DNA from: Cornus controversa
Lineage: Eukaryota; Streptophyta; Magnoliopsida; Cornales; Cornaceae
Assembly (NCBI GenBank): GCA_026545225.1
Contig: CM048845.1
Location: 14,012,501-14,076,500, forward strand
Length of the DNA stretch: 64,000 nucleotides
Direction: 5' to 3'
Made by a program: the position numbers and the translations under genes
Shown here: positions 47,231 to 57,824 of the stretch, piece after piece
How positions within the stretch are numbered: the first letter of the stretch is position 1
Layout: each line of letters opens with the position of its first letter
The notes under the pieces: model-generated
What the model was told of the DNA's origin: nothing
The model's database searches: none
What the model saw: the letters and a program-made list of their open reading frames with translations, nothing else

Positions 47231-48185
47231 AATTATTTTGATATGTTTTTACTACATTAAAAATAATAAAAAAATCATGAAATGCTTCTTTCTTATTGTG
47301 TGTACGCTTATTGTTTAAAAATTTCCTTATCATTAATTTTTCTCTTGTTCTCATAAACTTCCGTCTCCATTCAATTCTGTCACAAGAATGATTAGAATAA
47401 AATTATAGATAGTTACTTTTATTAATATATTAACAATGAAGCCACATGAATTACAAAAAAATATGACACAAATATGATATAGATACATCAAAATAAGAAT
47501 AATTTTTGTTCATTTTATTCATATAATCATGAATGAAATCATTAATTTAGAGGATAGAACTTTTGTTGTTTTTGTTTTTTAAAATTTTATATTATTTTTT
47601 TAATTAACTTACAATATATTTTAAATTGCATTCAATACCATTATTCTGAAGAAAAAAAAAAAATCACTGCATCAAACATCATGACTCGGACGTGTTAAAT
47701 CCAAAAATAAAATATTTAAAATTTAAGACACTTTTAGCTACCACACAATAATAGAAGGGTAAATTACTTTGACATCTTTTAAGGTTTGACTTAATTACCT
47801 TCAAATTAAAGATTTTGTAAAATTACTCCAACACCTTGTCAGACTCAGGATTCGTTAAATAAAATAAAATCTAATATAGAATTACAAAAGTACTCTCAAG
47901 TTATAATGTTTTTGTGTAAAAATTATCTCAATTTTTAATCTTTTGACTAATATTAACGCGTTATATATATATATTTTCTTCGTCAATGTCACACCAGCAC
48001 TATTGCTATTGAGAATAATTTTGACATTTTTAATTTTATGTAATTAACTTTAATAGAGTTGATTGTCATTTAACGACAGAAGTATCGGAGTAAAGTCAAC
48101 CAAATTTCAAAAAAGGTTGATCACCATATTTTAAAAACTTTAATCCAATGGTAATTCGGCAAAAACATAAGGGCGATCGGACTAA
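47231..48185. other. AT-rich intergenic; one decayed MULE-like arm
   Basis: No gene. 47755-47850 (GGTAAATTACTTTGACATC, AAGGTTTGACTTAATTACC) resembles one arm of the inverted-repeat element at 7440-8440, and 48050-48125 may be the decayed other arm. Confidence 0.4.
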
Positions 48186-48889
48186 GGGCCCGTTTGGTAA
48201 CCGTTTATGTTTACTGTTTATTGTTTATAAAAACAAATTTTTATGATAAACATGTTTGATAATTTTTGTTCTGTTTATAAATTGTCAAAACGCTTTTAAA
48301 ACAACACTGTTCATAAGCCTTCAAATCATAAACACCAAAATGATGTTTATTGTTTATGTTTATTATAAAAAAAACTTTTTTTTTCTTTTTTATCTAAAAT
48401 GATGATTATATTATTTTAATTAAAAATTAATACTAAAAGTGAGAAAATGAAAAAAATATATATAAAAGGTTATTGTTTGATACAACGATAAAAATATTAG
48501 AATTATCAAGTGTGGACAGAATTAAAGAGATAGTTACTTAGGGACACCAATGCTAAAAAAAAAAAACCTTATTTGATGGAAAAAAACAAAGAAGTCTCAA
48601 TCATCTCCTTATCAAAGAAACAAGAATGGTATTTTGTACTCATATTATTCATTCATTTTCAATGTTGAAAGAAAAATATAAATCAAAAAAATGAAAAAGA
48701 AATTAGTAGCATAAGAAGTTCAAGAGAAAGAGTATGCCCTCCAAATTCCTCTTCTCAGTCCATACAAATTGGACCAAACCGAGCCGTTCATTACGGTTCC
48801 GGTTCCGGCTTTAAATTTTAGGAACCATTCACTATGATTCCGGTTCCAAGCCTTGGAACAGGAACTGAAACCGTTGAATATATATAGAG

Positions 48890-48927
<38 letters not shown>

Positions 48928-49549
48928 GAAAATCATTATAAGAGTTTTATAAATATATATATATATATAACTATATATATTTATAATAACATTTTGTTAT
49001 GTTAAAAATTTTAAACAATGAAGTTATTATAACTATTATAAGGTTAAATACAACTCCTATAATAACCGAATTGAATCGAACTTATTTATTCCGGTTTCAA
49101 AATTAAAGAACCGTTGGGAACGGTTCTAGTTCCTGTTCTCCCAATAACTGAAAAGAACCGAATCGTGTGCATCTCTTATTTGTTAGGGCCATCGGTGTTG
49201 TGGGTCATTCTAGATTTACAGTATCATTTGCAGTGCGTAGATATATATGTAACCCAATATTATTTATTTCTTTTTTATGCATATTTTTTGCTCTATTATT
49301 GCTATATAGATTTGTTGTAGCATAAATTTGACTTTTTATACAGTTTATTGAATTGATTTTTTTTATAAAAAAAAAAAGTTTAGTATTAACAAACACGTTT
49401 TTCTGTTTATGATTTTTAAAATAAGTTAAACGTTTTTTCGTTATCAAATAACACTCATGTTTATGAATAAACAAAATCGTAACATAAACACTGTTTATGT
49501 AAACACTTAAACAATAAACACTAAACATAAACGGTTGCCAAACCGGCCC
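48186..49549. mobile_element. PIF/Harbinger-like non-autonomous element
   Basis: Left end GGGCCCGTTTGGTAACCG and right end, inverted, GGGCCGGTTTGGCAACCG. The match continues through CGTTTATGTTTACTGTTTAT. Flanked by TAA on both sides (48183-48185, 49550-49552), the usual PIF/Harbinger target. 1.36 kb, no transposase; its centre contains hAT-like and (TA)n sequence. Confidence 0.8.
48770..49165. mobile_element. hAT-like remnant nested in the PIF-like element
   Basis: GGTTCCGGTTCCGGC motifs at the left and AACCGAATCGTGTGCA at the right, arranged as in the element at 23563-24125. (TA)n at 48893-48924 lies inside. The left terminus is missing. Confidence 0.5.
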
Positions 49550-49645
49550 TAATTTACCCATAATAGAATTGTTCGGACTGTGATATATGTAATTACACTC
49601 CTGAAATCCAAGGGCCCGGTCTGAGAATAACGATAAGGTTCCACA

Positions 49646-49684
49646 ATTATATATACAGGTAGCGTTTAATTTAAACGACGTCGT
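49646..49684 (+). promoter_or_regulatory. Putative core promoter of mTERF copy C
   Basis: ATTATATATACA followed by ACGACGTCGT (49675-49684), a perfect palindrome with a GACGTC core of the kind bound by plant bZIP factors. Copies A and B have ACGACATCGTC at the equivalent place, one base away from the palindrome. Confidence 0.4.
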
Positions 49685-49762
49685 GAAAGGTTCTATGTAA
49701 TGTTTCTTAGAAAACTTTGCCAATTGTTCTAGGGTTTCTTTGCTTGATCGACACAAACCCAA

Positions 49763-49821
49763 ATGAAGAGGGAAGCCATTGGAGTGCACAGAACCACATA
49801 TAATATTGACTGTCAAATTTG
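49763..49821 (+). other. Possible upstream exon of mTERF copy C
   Basis: 59-nt ATG-to-GTAAGC segment, the same length and frame as in copies A and B. The intron is 49822-49906 (85 bp), mostly a pure (TA)n run, ending TTTTATTAGCAG. A single unspliced frame through the TA run gives a meaningless Ile-Tyr repeat. Confidence 0.5.
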
Positions 49822-49826
49822 GTAAG

Positions 49827-49830
<4 letters not shown>

Positions 49831-49879
<49 letters not shown>
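49831..49879. repeat. (TA)n microsatellite in the mTERF copy C leader intron
   Basis: About 48 bp of pure TA between donor and acceptor. The equivalent introns in A and B have shorter, impure runs, so intron length is set by this microsatellite. Confidence 0.85.
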
Positions 49880-49882
<3 letters not shown>

Positions 49883-49886
49883 TTCA

Positions 49887-51272
49887 ATGATTCGTTTTAT
49901 TAGCAGTAGACTTCAACATACAAGGCATATTGCTTCAATTACATGCCATGTATATTTGTTTTCAACCTCATCAGTCAATCCCATCGTGAGTAGTTCAAAT
50001 TCAACGCAGCCACAATCTCTGACAGTCTCTTACCTATTAAACTCATGTGGGTTGTCCTTAGAATCAGCCATTTCAGCTTCTAAGAAGCTCCAGTTTGAAA
50101 AAACTGATCAACCAGACTCAGTCTTGAACCGTTTGAAAACCCATGGTTTAAATCAGACCCATATAAAAAATCTGATAACAAATTGTCCTCTGATACTTCT
50201 AGCTGATCCACACAAAACCCTCAAACCCAATATTGAGTTGTTTGAATCTTTAGGACTTTCTGGCACTAACCTTGTAAAAGTTCTCAAAAAAAATCCGCGT
50301 GTGCTTGAAACTGATGCACATACAGTTGTCGGAGTTTTCAAAACTTATGGTTTCAGTGAAAAGCAAATTTTAAGCTTAACCATGAAGTTTCCAACTTTAT
50401 ATTTATTAAATGCACACAAAACCTTTAAGCCAAAGTTGGAATATTTCAAATCCTTGGGTTTTTCAAAAGAAGAAATTGCACAGATATTGTCCTCTGAGCC
50501 TTATATCCTTGGAAGAAGCCTTGAAAACCAAATCATACCTTCTGTTCAAGTCATTAGCCGTTTTGTTGGCACCAATGAGGATGTCTTGAGAGCAATCAAA
50601 GCATGCTATCGAATACTTGAATCTAATTTGGAGAAGGTGCTGGAACCAAATATTGCAATCTTGTTGAATCATGGTGTACCCAAGTCAAACGTTCTAAAAT
50701 TGTTTATGATTCAACCAAAGTCCCTACTTTTAGGAAGTTATCGATTTAGTGAGGTGGTCAGCAAAGTTGAAAAAATGGGTTTTGTTCCCACAACTCTGCG
50801 ATTCGTGTTAGCCATCCGTTCGATTACAATCATGAGCAAATCACTTTGGGAGCATAAATTGGGAGTTTATTCTAGTTTTGGGTTGTCAGAAGATGACATT
50901 ATTTCAGCATTCAAGTTACAACCAATGTGTATGCTTGCTTCAGAGGAGAAGATCAGGAAATTAATGGGCTTCTTTGTTAATCAGCTGAAATTGAAGCCTC
51001 AAGTGATTTCCAAGTATCCAGATCTTATGCTACATAGCTTGGAGAAGAGGATTGTTCCAAGGTGTTCAGTTCTGCAACTTTTGATGTCAAAAAATCTGAT
51101 AAAGGGAGATATGAGTTTAATTTATGTAATTAAAATGCCTGAAAAGATGTTTGCAGGGAAGTTTGTGAGCAAGTATCAGGATTTTATTCCTGAAGTCGTT
51201 GAGGCACATCAAGGCAAGATACAATTTCAAGTGTTTTCCATTATGAATGGTTGTAATATTTGTGGATTTTAA
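49887..51272 (+). CDS. mTERF-family protein, copy C (intact)
   Basis: 461-residue frame starting MIRFISSRLQHTRHIAS, same architecture as copy A: an Arg/Ser-rich organelle presequence ending FSTSS (residues 1-30), then about nine mTERF motifs from about residue 80 to 400. No internal stops. It differs from A throughout, for example SLGFSKEEIAQIL and the block KYPDLMLHSLEKRIVP near residue 390 where A and B have KNSFLLKYSLEKRIIP. The C-terminus differs because about 11 bp including the A/B stop region are missing, so the frame runs into former 3' UTR and ends SIMNGCNICGF. I chose the ATG homologous to copy A; the longer frame from 49779 runs through the intron repeat. Probably functional; organelle and target unknown. 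Confidence 0.9.
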   Translation: MIRFISSRLQHTRHIASITCHVYLFSTSSVNPIVSSSNSTQPQSLTVSYLLNSCGLSLESAISASKKLQFEKTDQPDSVLNRLKTHGLNQTHIKNLITNCPLILLADPHKTLKPNIELFESLGLSGTNLVKVLKKNPRVLETDAHTVVGVFKTYGFSEKQILSLTMKFPTLYLLNAHKTFKPKLEYFKSLGFSKEEIAQILSSEPYILGRSLENQIIPSVQVISRFVGTNEDVLRAIKACYRILESNLEKVLEPNIAILLNHGVPKSNVLKLFMIQPKSLLLGSYRFSEVVSKVEKMGFVPTTLRFVLAIRSITIMSKSLWEHKLGVYSSFGLSEDDIISAFKLQPMCMLASEEKIRKLMGFFVNQLKLKPQVISKYPDLMLHSLEKRIVPRCSVLQLLMSKNLIKGDMSLIYVIKMPEKMFAGKFVSKYQDFIPEVVEAHQGKIQFQVFSIMNGCNICGF

Positions 51273-51748
51273 GAACAGCTTTACTATCATGTATTACAAC
51301 AAGTCCATAGCAACTAACTATTGGGGGCTTATATGGTAGTTGTATGGGGGGTAGAGGCAGTGGCAGTATAAAATACAGCTCAGGAGAAGTTCCCCTAGCA
51401 TCCATTAGTTCCGAAGGAGGAACAATGTCAATTGAAGGATTGTAGAGTCCTATAAACCAAGGCATTGTTTAGAAGTTTGCTTTTTATGCTTTAAGATTGA
51501 TTTAGTTCAATTTGTACAATTTAAGTATCATTATGTTGTTCTTTTACGATGATGTCTTGACGATTCGATTTGTTTCCTCCTAATCTTTTTTACTTGCACT
51601 ACTGATTTGTTGGTTTGCATTGATCCATATGAGTTGTAATTTTGTTCCTATTATGTGCTTTCGCTGCATAGCACATTGTACAGAGCTGTCATTTTCTCAA
51701 ATAGAGAAAATTAATGTTGGTGGTTGCTTTTTACTAATGGCTTGGCAT

Positions 51749-52310
51749 CTAGGAAGCACGTAAACTTCTACAAGAGTAACATACCTGTATCGAATACTGA
51801 TACTCTTTGGATACTCGTTGATACGTGTCCGATACTTTCTAAATGTATCCATAATTTTAAAATATATTTTTTATTTCTAACACGTATCGGATACTTTTTA
51901 GATATTTCAACCATGTATCTAATACTTCTCGGATACTTCAGAACACATTCTTAACAAATTTTGAACATTAAAATGTAGTTTTTCCAACAATATTATCGTA
52001 GTATAATTGTTAAGAAGAGTTTAAATTTATTTTAAAAAGAAGTGTTGAGATATATATCATAATTTAGTACAAATTTATTTATGCAAATTATGCAATATGA
52101 TTCTTAGCTTTTGTTAATCATAATATCTTATAAAGAAATGATAATAACTCTATTTTTTGTATATATAAAAATGTAATTTGTTATTTTTATATTGTTGTAT
52201 CCTGCCGTATCCATATCCTGTTTTTTTTTAGATTTGTCATATCGTCATACCCTTATCGTATTGTACTTGTGTCCCATATCCGTATCCGTATCCGTATCCA
52301 TGCTTCTTAG
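51749..52310. mobile_element. hAT-like element, CTAGGAAGCAC family, copy 1
   Basis: Begins CTAGGAAGCACG and ends CCATGCTTCTTAG, an imperfect inverted pair. Perfect CTTGGCAT duplications at 51741-51748 and 52311-52318. The equivalent sites in units A and B read GGCTTGGCATCC without insertion. Subterminal GTATCC hexamers repeat at the right end (52270-52299) and GATAC motifs at the left. 562 bp, non-coding. Confidence 0.88.
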
Positions 52311-53754
52311 CTTGGCATCCTTTACATGCTCAATCAACTCCACTTTCTGAAGCTTCCAGGTTGATTATTTGAGTTTATCAACTAATCATAAAATTATTTG
52401 ACTTCTTCAGAGAGCTTGTGCTTTGATGGGCGTTATTGAAGACTTGCCTGTTGCCATGTTAAATAATGCAAGACTCACCATGTTAAGTAAGACCATTCTT
52501 AACTTAATTTTAACTAATGGCATTATTGTATCATATGCATGGTGCCTGTTTCTGGCTTTAGATCAGCCCATTGCATAGGCTTTGCCTGCATCTATCCACT
52601 AGAAAGGTATGATAAGAGTGTGGGCATCCTTTAATGGCTGAAGTACATTTTTTAATTCAGCTGACAAAAATTTCATTATCAGGCATTTCTGTATTCGTCT
52701 TTCTCAGATGTGAGAGAAGTGACCTGTTCATGTTGAACATTCTCAGTCTCTCTTAGCCTTTATTCCCCTGTACGCTCTCTAAGTTCTGTAGACTTTTGCT
52801 CAGCCAGAACCAAGATGCTATTGTGTCCCGATGTTGGCGAGTGACTATCTCCATTCTCCAATGGCTATATTCTCTTCAAATTCTGCATCCCCCAGCCTCT
52901 GTTTTTATACCTTCATTGATCGGTACATACACCAACATTTCAAGTTTTTACTCATCCAAAGATATGCCCATGGTAGAATGTGGCAAACCTCAGGCATAAC
53001 AAAGGTAACCCTGTTCAGCTCAAATCACCTTCACAGTTTTATCAAATCTTGCTTTATAGAAGCACTGAATAGTTTAGCAAGATTGTCCAGGAAGTTGCCA
53101 GGTATTGTGTATTAGAGCAAGGAACTTCAACTATAGTTCAGAAGAATTCCTCTTGGCATCTATTGAGCCCAGTGGTTCACTAACATCAGTTTATGACCAT
53201 TGATTTCTTAGCACTATTTTTCCTTTTCTTTGATGCAAAATATTGCTAAAAGTTAGGTCTAGTCTTTCCCTCCAATCACTTGCATGGGCAGGTAATAGAT
53301 TGGGTAATGCGTACTTTTATTTTAGAATGGCATTCATGTAAATTCTGCTATCTCAAGCTCTATTATTGGATTTAACTTCTTAATCATTAATTTCTTGAAC
53401 ATTCTAATGGTTCTCTGGAAGTGATGCTTTGTTATTCTGTTTGCAGCTCATTTTCTGTTCAACTTGTGTGATTTGCTTACATTATGACTCACATTTAATT
53501 CAGTATCAGTTGTGTTGTTACTGCTATTTCAGTGCTACTTTTGCATATTAAAACAATGGGCTTTATGAAACACATTCAACTTCTACTGTACTAAAGCTGC
53601 AAATGTGACCAAAGGCATTTGTCCAATATGGTGCACAGAGCAATCTGTTGTTGTTACTGCTCTATTTCCCTTGCCAACCGAAGTTGTTATGCATCTATTC
53701 ATTGAAAATAATATTTTACCATGTGAAGGAACTTATTAAGGTGGACCCGAGTAA

Positions 53755-53883
53755 GTTTTTTTTTTCCCGAAAGTTCAAGCAAACACACACACACTCACAA
53801 TATTACTCCTAGATGGATTCGAACACTGAACCTTCCGTTTTGAAAGATGATATTATACCATCTGGGCTAATGGCCATTGGTTA
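53755..53883 (-). mobile_element. tRNA-derived SINE
   Basis: Read on minus: an A-box-like TAGCCCAGATGG (53858-53869 on plus), then a B-box GTTCGAATCC (53815-53824) at about 35 bp spacing, a short (GT)n, and a 3' poly-A (T-run at 53756-53765). Flanks GACCCGAGTAA (53744-53754) and GACCCTAGTAA (53884-53894) are near-identical target duplications, and unit B (34260-34275) has the empty site GATCCCAGTAAC. About 130 bp, typical of plant SINEs. Confidence 0.82.
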
Positions 53884-54159
53884 GACCCTAGTAACTTCCT
53901 AATGCCATGGCCTCAAAGGTACCCTCTTCAACCTTGTAATCGGTTTTTCTGTTATGGTTGTTGATGTAGGGGTATCCCGATCCTTTGAGTGACTAGTAAA
54001 ACAAGAGATCTAGAGCCTCTTCGCTACACTTTTTTGTACTGTACTTTTTATTGCAATTAAATTGAGAATGCAACATAACACAACATTAAATCAAGCATAC
54101 AACACCATTGCGATCTTACTTTTTTTGTTACCTTGATTTACTATACCTTGATAATTTGT

Positions 54160-54302
54160 TCATTTAAGCGAACGGCGCTTCGATTAGTCTCGGAAATGAC
54201 TTGCCTGGCTCAAAAGTTCTTTGCTTTGCCTCGGTGGAGAAGCTCTGGTTCGACATGTCCGGTGGCAAGAAAGGCGGTTTCATTGTCTCGAACCATCTAC
54301 AG
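54160..54302 (+). other. Exon-like segment, unrecognised
   Basis: GC content rises, and an open frame (FKRTALRLVSEMTCLAQKFF onward) ends at CTACAG|GTATCA, a plausible splice donor. I recognise no family. It could be a 5' exon of a lost gene or a transposed gene piece. Confidence 0.35.
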
Positions 54303-54420
54303 GTATCAAGCTTTCTTTAATATATGCATTTCGTATTTGTTTCAAAATTTATGATTCATTTGCTTGTGTTAATCTTTTGTTTGGAATCAAATCTTATTTA
54401 GACGTTTAGAACAAACTACA

Positions 54421-54590
54421 ATTTTGGATTTTAGTCTTTATACTGCATTTTTCGTAGTATGGAATTCATGCATTAGAATTGAAATTGTGAATGATGTTCG
54501 TATTAATTTTGGATTTTAGTCTTTATACTACATTTAGTATGGAATTCACGCCTTAGAATTGAAATTGTGAATGATGTTCTTATGTAATCC
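54421..54590. repeat. 85-bp tandem duplication
   Basis: ATTTTGGATTTTAGTCTTTA begins at 54421 and 54506, and each copy ends GAATTGAAATTGTGAATGATG. Two copies, non-coding. Confidence 0.8.
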
Positions 54591-55388
54591 ACATGTTTAA
54601 ATTGAATTTGTGAATTATGTTAGTTAGTAGCCCTAATGAATCAAAGTGTTTAAATCAATGAGTCTTACTTATTAGTCCTAATTACTCTTTTATAAATTTT
54701 TCTTATGAGTTATAGGTCAGGTCAGTGATTTGTCAAATTAAACTTTTAATATACTAATAGTACCAAAATGTTATTTAAACTCTAATTTCTTTACTTCATA
54801 AATGAGTATGAACAAGAAACTGGAGCTATAAGGGAGCAATATATGGGAGATATATATATGTTGGTTTCAATTAATAAACTAATAAGTGCATCTATTTTTT
54901 GTTTTTTCATCAATTCCTAGCTGCATTTTATGCGTCCTCTTTATTTGTTTGTATGAAAAGCTAACAATGTTTCCCAAATAGATCTTGTGCTCTAAACAAA
55001 CAAAATATCTCCAACCACATATTGATTTAAACATCAAAGTCCCTCCAAAGGAGGAGAAGATATCTTCTTTTATTTCTTGAGTACTACTGCTCTTCCACTG
55101 TCCTTGTGGCTGTTTTATCTCCATGTGCATCGCATTTTCTTTTCCTTTAGCTAGTATTCCAAAAATTAATCACTAGAGGAAAAAAAAAAAAATACTACTT
55201 TCCCGAGCATGAGGTGGCATGATAACGATGATCTCGTCTTTAATCATTATCCTCGGTTGTCTTTATCTTTGATGAGTAGATCGTTCATGTCATACGAAGC
55301 AACAGGTGGTAGTGCGGGTGTTGTGTCATACCTGTATTGGTCTGTATTTGTTGTGTTATTTGTGGCCTGCTTAGGTCTGTTCTGCCCT
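54591..55388. other. Intergenic, no gene recognised
   Basis: The minus-strand frame 54879-55130 has no known motif. The rest is AT-rich. Confidence 0.45.
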
Positions 55389-55545
55389 TTATTATTCTGG
55401 CCCAGCCCACCATTTGCTTGTCTGGGTTTGATTGGGCCTGTTCAGTCTTTTATTATTTTGGCCCAGCCCACCATTTGCATGTTTGGGTCTGATTGGGCCT
55501 GTTCAATCCTTTATTATTTTGGGCCATTATTTTGGCCCACAATAA
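55389..55545. repeat. 61-bp tandem repeat, about 2.6 copies
   Basis: TTATTATTCTGGCCCAGCCC, CCATTTGC and TTGGGCCTGTTC recur at 61-bp steps (about 55389, 55450, 55511). This explains the repetitive hydrophobic plus-strand frame 55209-55628. Confidence 0.8.
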
Positions 55546-56969
55546 TAATGGTGGAGACAAATTTTTTAAATTTATTTATTTTGAAATATTGGTTTGCAAG
55601 TATGATAATGGGGGCTTCAACATCATGAGTCTAGTACAATTTAAGGGTGCCCCATGCATGCAGAGAAATGCCCATCCTAGACTATGATTTGGCCCTCTTG
55701 TTCGAGCTGGTGCTCATCTTAGGCATCACTGATTGGTGTTAGTTTGAGTGTTGTCTTCCCCTATTGGCTCATCACAGTCCTCATCATCATTCTCTTCTTG
55801 GGTATGCATTATTTTTTTATGATTTGTAATCCAAGATCGATCATTGGTTCTTAACATATGTCAATATATCTCTGTCATAATTTTTTTTCCTTTCAAATTT
55901 TCTTTAAAGGGGCATCATTGTTTACAGTTCACAGTAAAACCCCTGTTTTTTTAAATGTTATTGTTTCAATTTTATGTTAATAGGGATGTCATCAAGGTCT
56001 TTTTTAAGGCGATTGAAATGTGGAAGGAAGACTCTTTTGAAGGTTAGTTTTATTAAACTAAGCCTCTTTTGGGTTTTCTTTATGAAACAATTTTCTGGTA
56101 TATTTAGCAACACTAGTGAAAAATAAAATGTAACAGCAAAGAGAATCACAAAATACAAGGAGAAAGACAGAATTTTAGACTGAGAACTAGAAACCACAAA
56201 ATATTTTTTTAATCTTAGGAACTTAGAATATGATGCATTTAACCCTTTCTTTATTTTTTGTTTCTTCAAACTTATAGAAAGAAATGGCAAAGCAACAAGA
56301 AACTACAGTTAACTCCCGTGGTTAACGTAAGACATCCAGACAAACCCATGAATGCCATAAGATTGATTTTTTTTTTTTCATATGGGTGAGGTCTTGATCT
56401 TCTTTTTCATTTTCCATTTTTGTGCTCCACCTTCTAGCTAGGAGTGATTGATAGTCCCAATTGCAGTGATTGATTGTCATTTCACGCGTCATCACCTACA
56501 ACTTGGCACTATATCTTTTCCTTTTGTTTCTTCTACTATGCAGTTGGCTGACTTTTTCATGAAGTCTCGTACTATTATGCGTTTTTTTTTTCTTTTAGGC
56601 AAACTCTGATGCTTCTTGCTGTAACATTGTGAGTTTGAGAGGGAGGGGGGGAGGGGTGTGGTGTTAGAGGATTTGTTTTATTCTTTGAGGGCAATATTGT
56701 ACTTTTCTTTCTTAGTCAGTGAGCCCTCTTTAGGGTATATATTATGCAATTGTATTTTATTCTTGTAATTTAATGCTTTTAGACAGTGAACCTGTTTTAA
56801 TTTGATTGATTATTTAGATATATTGAAATGAAATATAAAAATTAAGATTAGGTTAATGATAATTACTACACGCATATATTTTTTGATAGTTATTTATTTA
56901 TATTGCCTGGATTCTCCCATTGATGTGAAAAAGAGGTGGTTTAGTGCAGTGATTGTTATTTGTGGGGAC
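55546..56969. other. Intergenic, no gene recognised
   Basis: AT-rich sequence with a G-rich patch at 56638-56655. No conserved frame, RNA gene or complete element identified. Confidence 0.45.
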
Positions 56970-57824
56970 CTAGGAAGCACGGACACGCCTAAGAAGGCAA
57001 AGAATCCGTGTTGGACACGGATACGCGTCGGACACGCCCCGACACATGTCGGACACGCCAAAAAACGTGTCTGATTTTTTTTTTTTTGAATTTTCGGACA
57101 CGGGGCGGACACGCGTCCGACACGGCTTGAATTTTCAGACACGGCGCGGACACATGTTGGACACGACAAATTTTTTTTTTCTCTTTTTCCTCTTGTTTTC
57201 ATGAATCTTCTCTCTTCCATGGATTCTTACTTTATTTTTCACTAATCCCTAATTATTTTTCTAACAAAACCCTAATTGTTTTTGCTTTTTTCTCCTTTTT
57301 TAGCCTCTTTCTTTCTTTTTCCTAGCAAAACACAAGTCTAGAAATGTTGTTTTAACAATTCAACTATAGCCCATCTCATCTCTTCATCTTTGTTCTTTTT
57401 TACTCTTCTTTCTCTTACTGTACAACTGCTATCTTTTACATGTGACTTTCCTATGATGCATTTGTATTTGGAGTAAGCTAGAATGATGATGTTTAAATGA
57501 TAAGACTAGTTTTTATTCTAATGTCTCGTTTTGATTTGGTTTTATGATTTTGTGACATCGTTCTCTTATAATTATTGTTGTTGTGGAGTAGATAAAATTG
57601 TGTACTTGTGATTTATGATTTGTGAATTTTTTCTTTGTTAGGTTGATGAAAAATAATATTACTCTTAATTATTTAAAGTACGACATCAAATATTATATAA
57701 AAATAAATATTTATTATTTGCCGTGTCCCCGCCGTGTCTGTGTCCTAATTTTTTAGGATTTGCCGTGTCGCCGTGTCTGTGTTGTGTCGTATCCTTGCCC
57801 CATATCCGTGTCCGTGTTTCTTAG
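56970..57824. mobile_element. hAT-like element, CTAGGAAGCAC family, copy 2
   Basis: Begins CTAGGAAGCACGGACACG and ends with the inverse CGTGTCCGTGTTTCTTAG. Perfect 8-bp duplications GTGGGGAC at 56962-56969 and 57825-57832. The termini are arrays of CGGACACG or CCGTGTC hexamer-like motifs, probable transposase-binding repeats. Same family as 51749-52310 but longer (855 bp) and more GC-rich at the ends. The minus-strand Cys-rich frame at 56894-57220 is an artefact of these repeats. Confidence 0.9.

Larger units (their letters stand above)
51273..54115 (+). other. mTERF 3' flank module, unit C
   Basis: Block-by-block similar to the flanks of copies A and B, including the TTTAGCAAGATTGTCCAGG and CTCTTCAAATTCTGCATCCC segments, but more diverged. 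Interrupted by an hAT-like element (51749-52310) and a SINE (53755-53883). No intact gene. Confidence 0.6.

Noticed and set aside
49779-49886. Long N-terminal extension of mTERF copy C with an Ile-Tyr repeat
   Set aside because: It is a read-through of the (TA)n leader intron. Copies A and B do not have it, and the homologous ATG is at 49887.
55209-55628. 139-codon hydrophobic plus-strand frame resembling a membrane protein
   Set aside because: Most of it is the 61-bp tandem repeat of GGCCCAGCCCACC-type sequence. No conserved motif.
56894-57220. Cys/Arg-rich minus-strand frame with repeated CPTC motifs
   Set aside because: Created by the GGACACG motif array at the hAT-like element terminus, and not conserved in the other family member.
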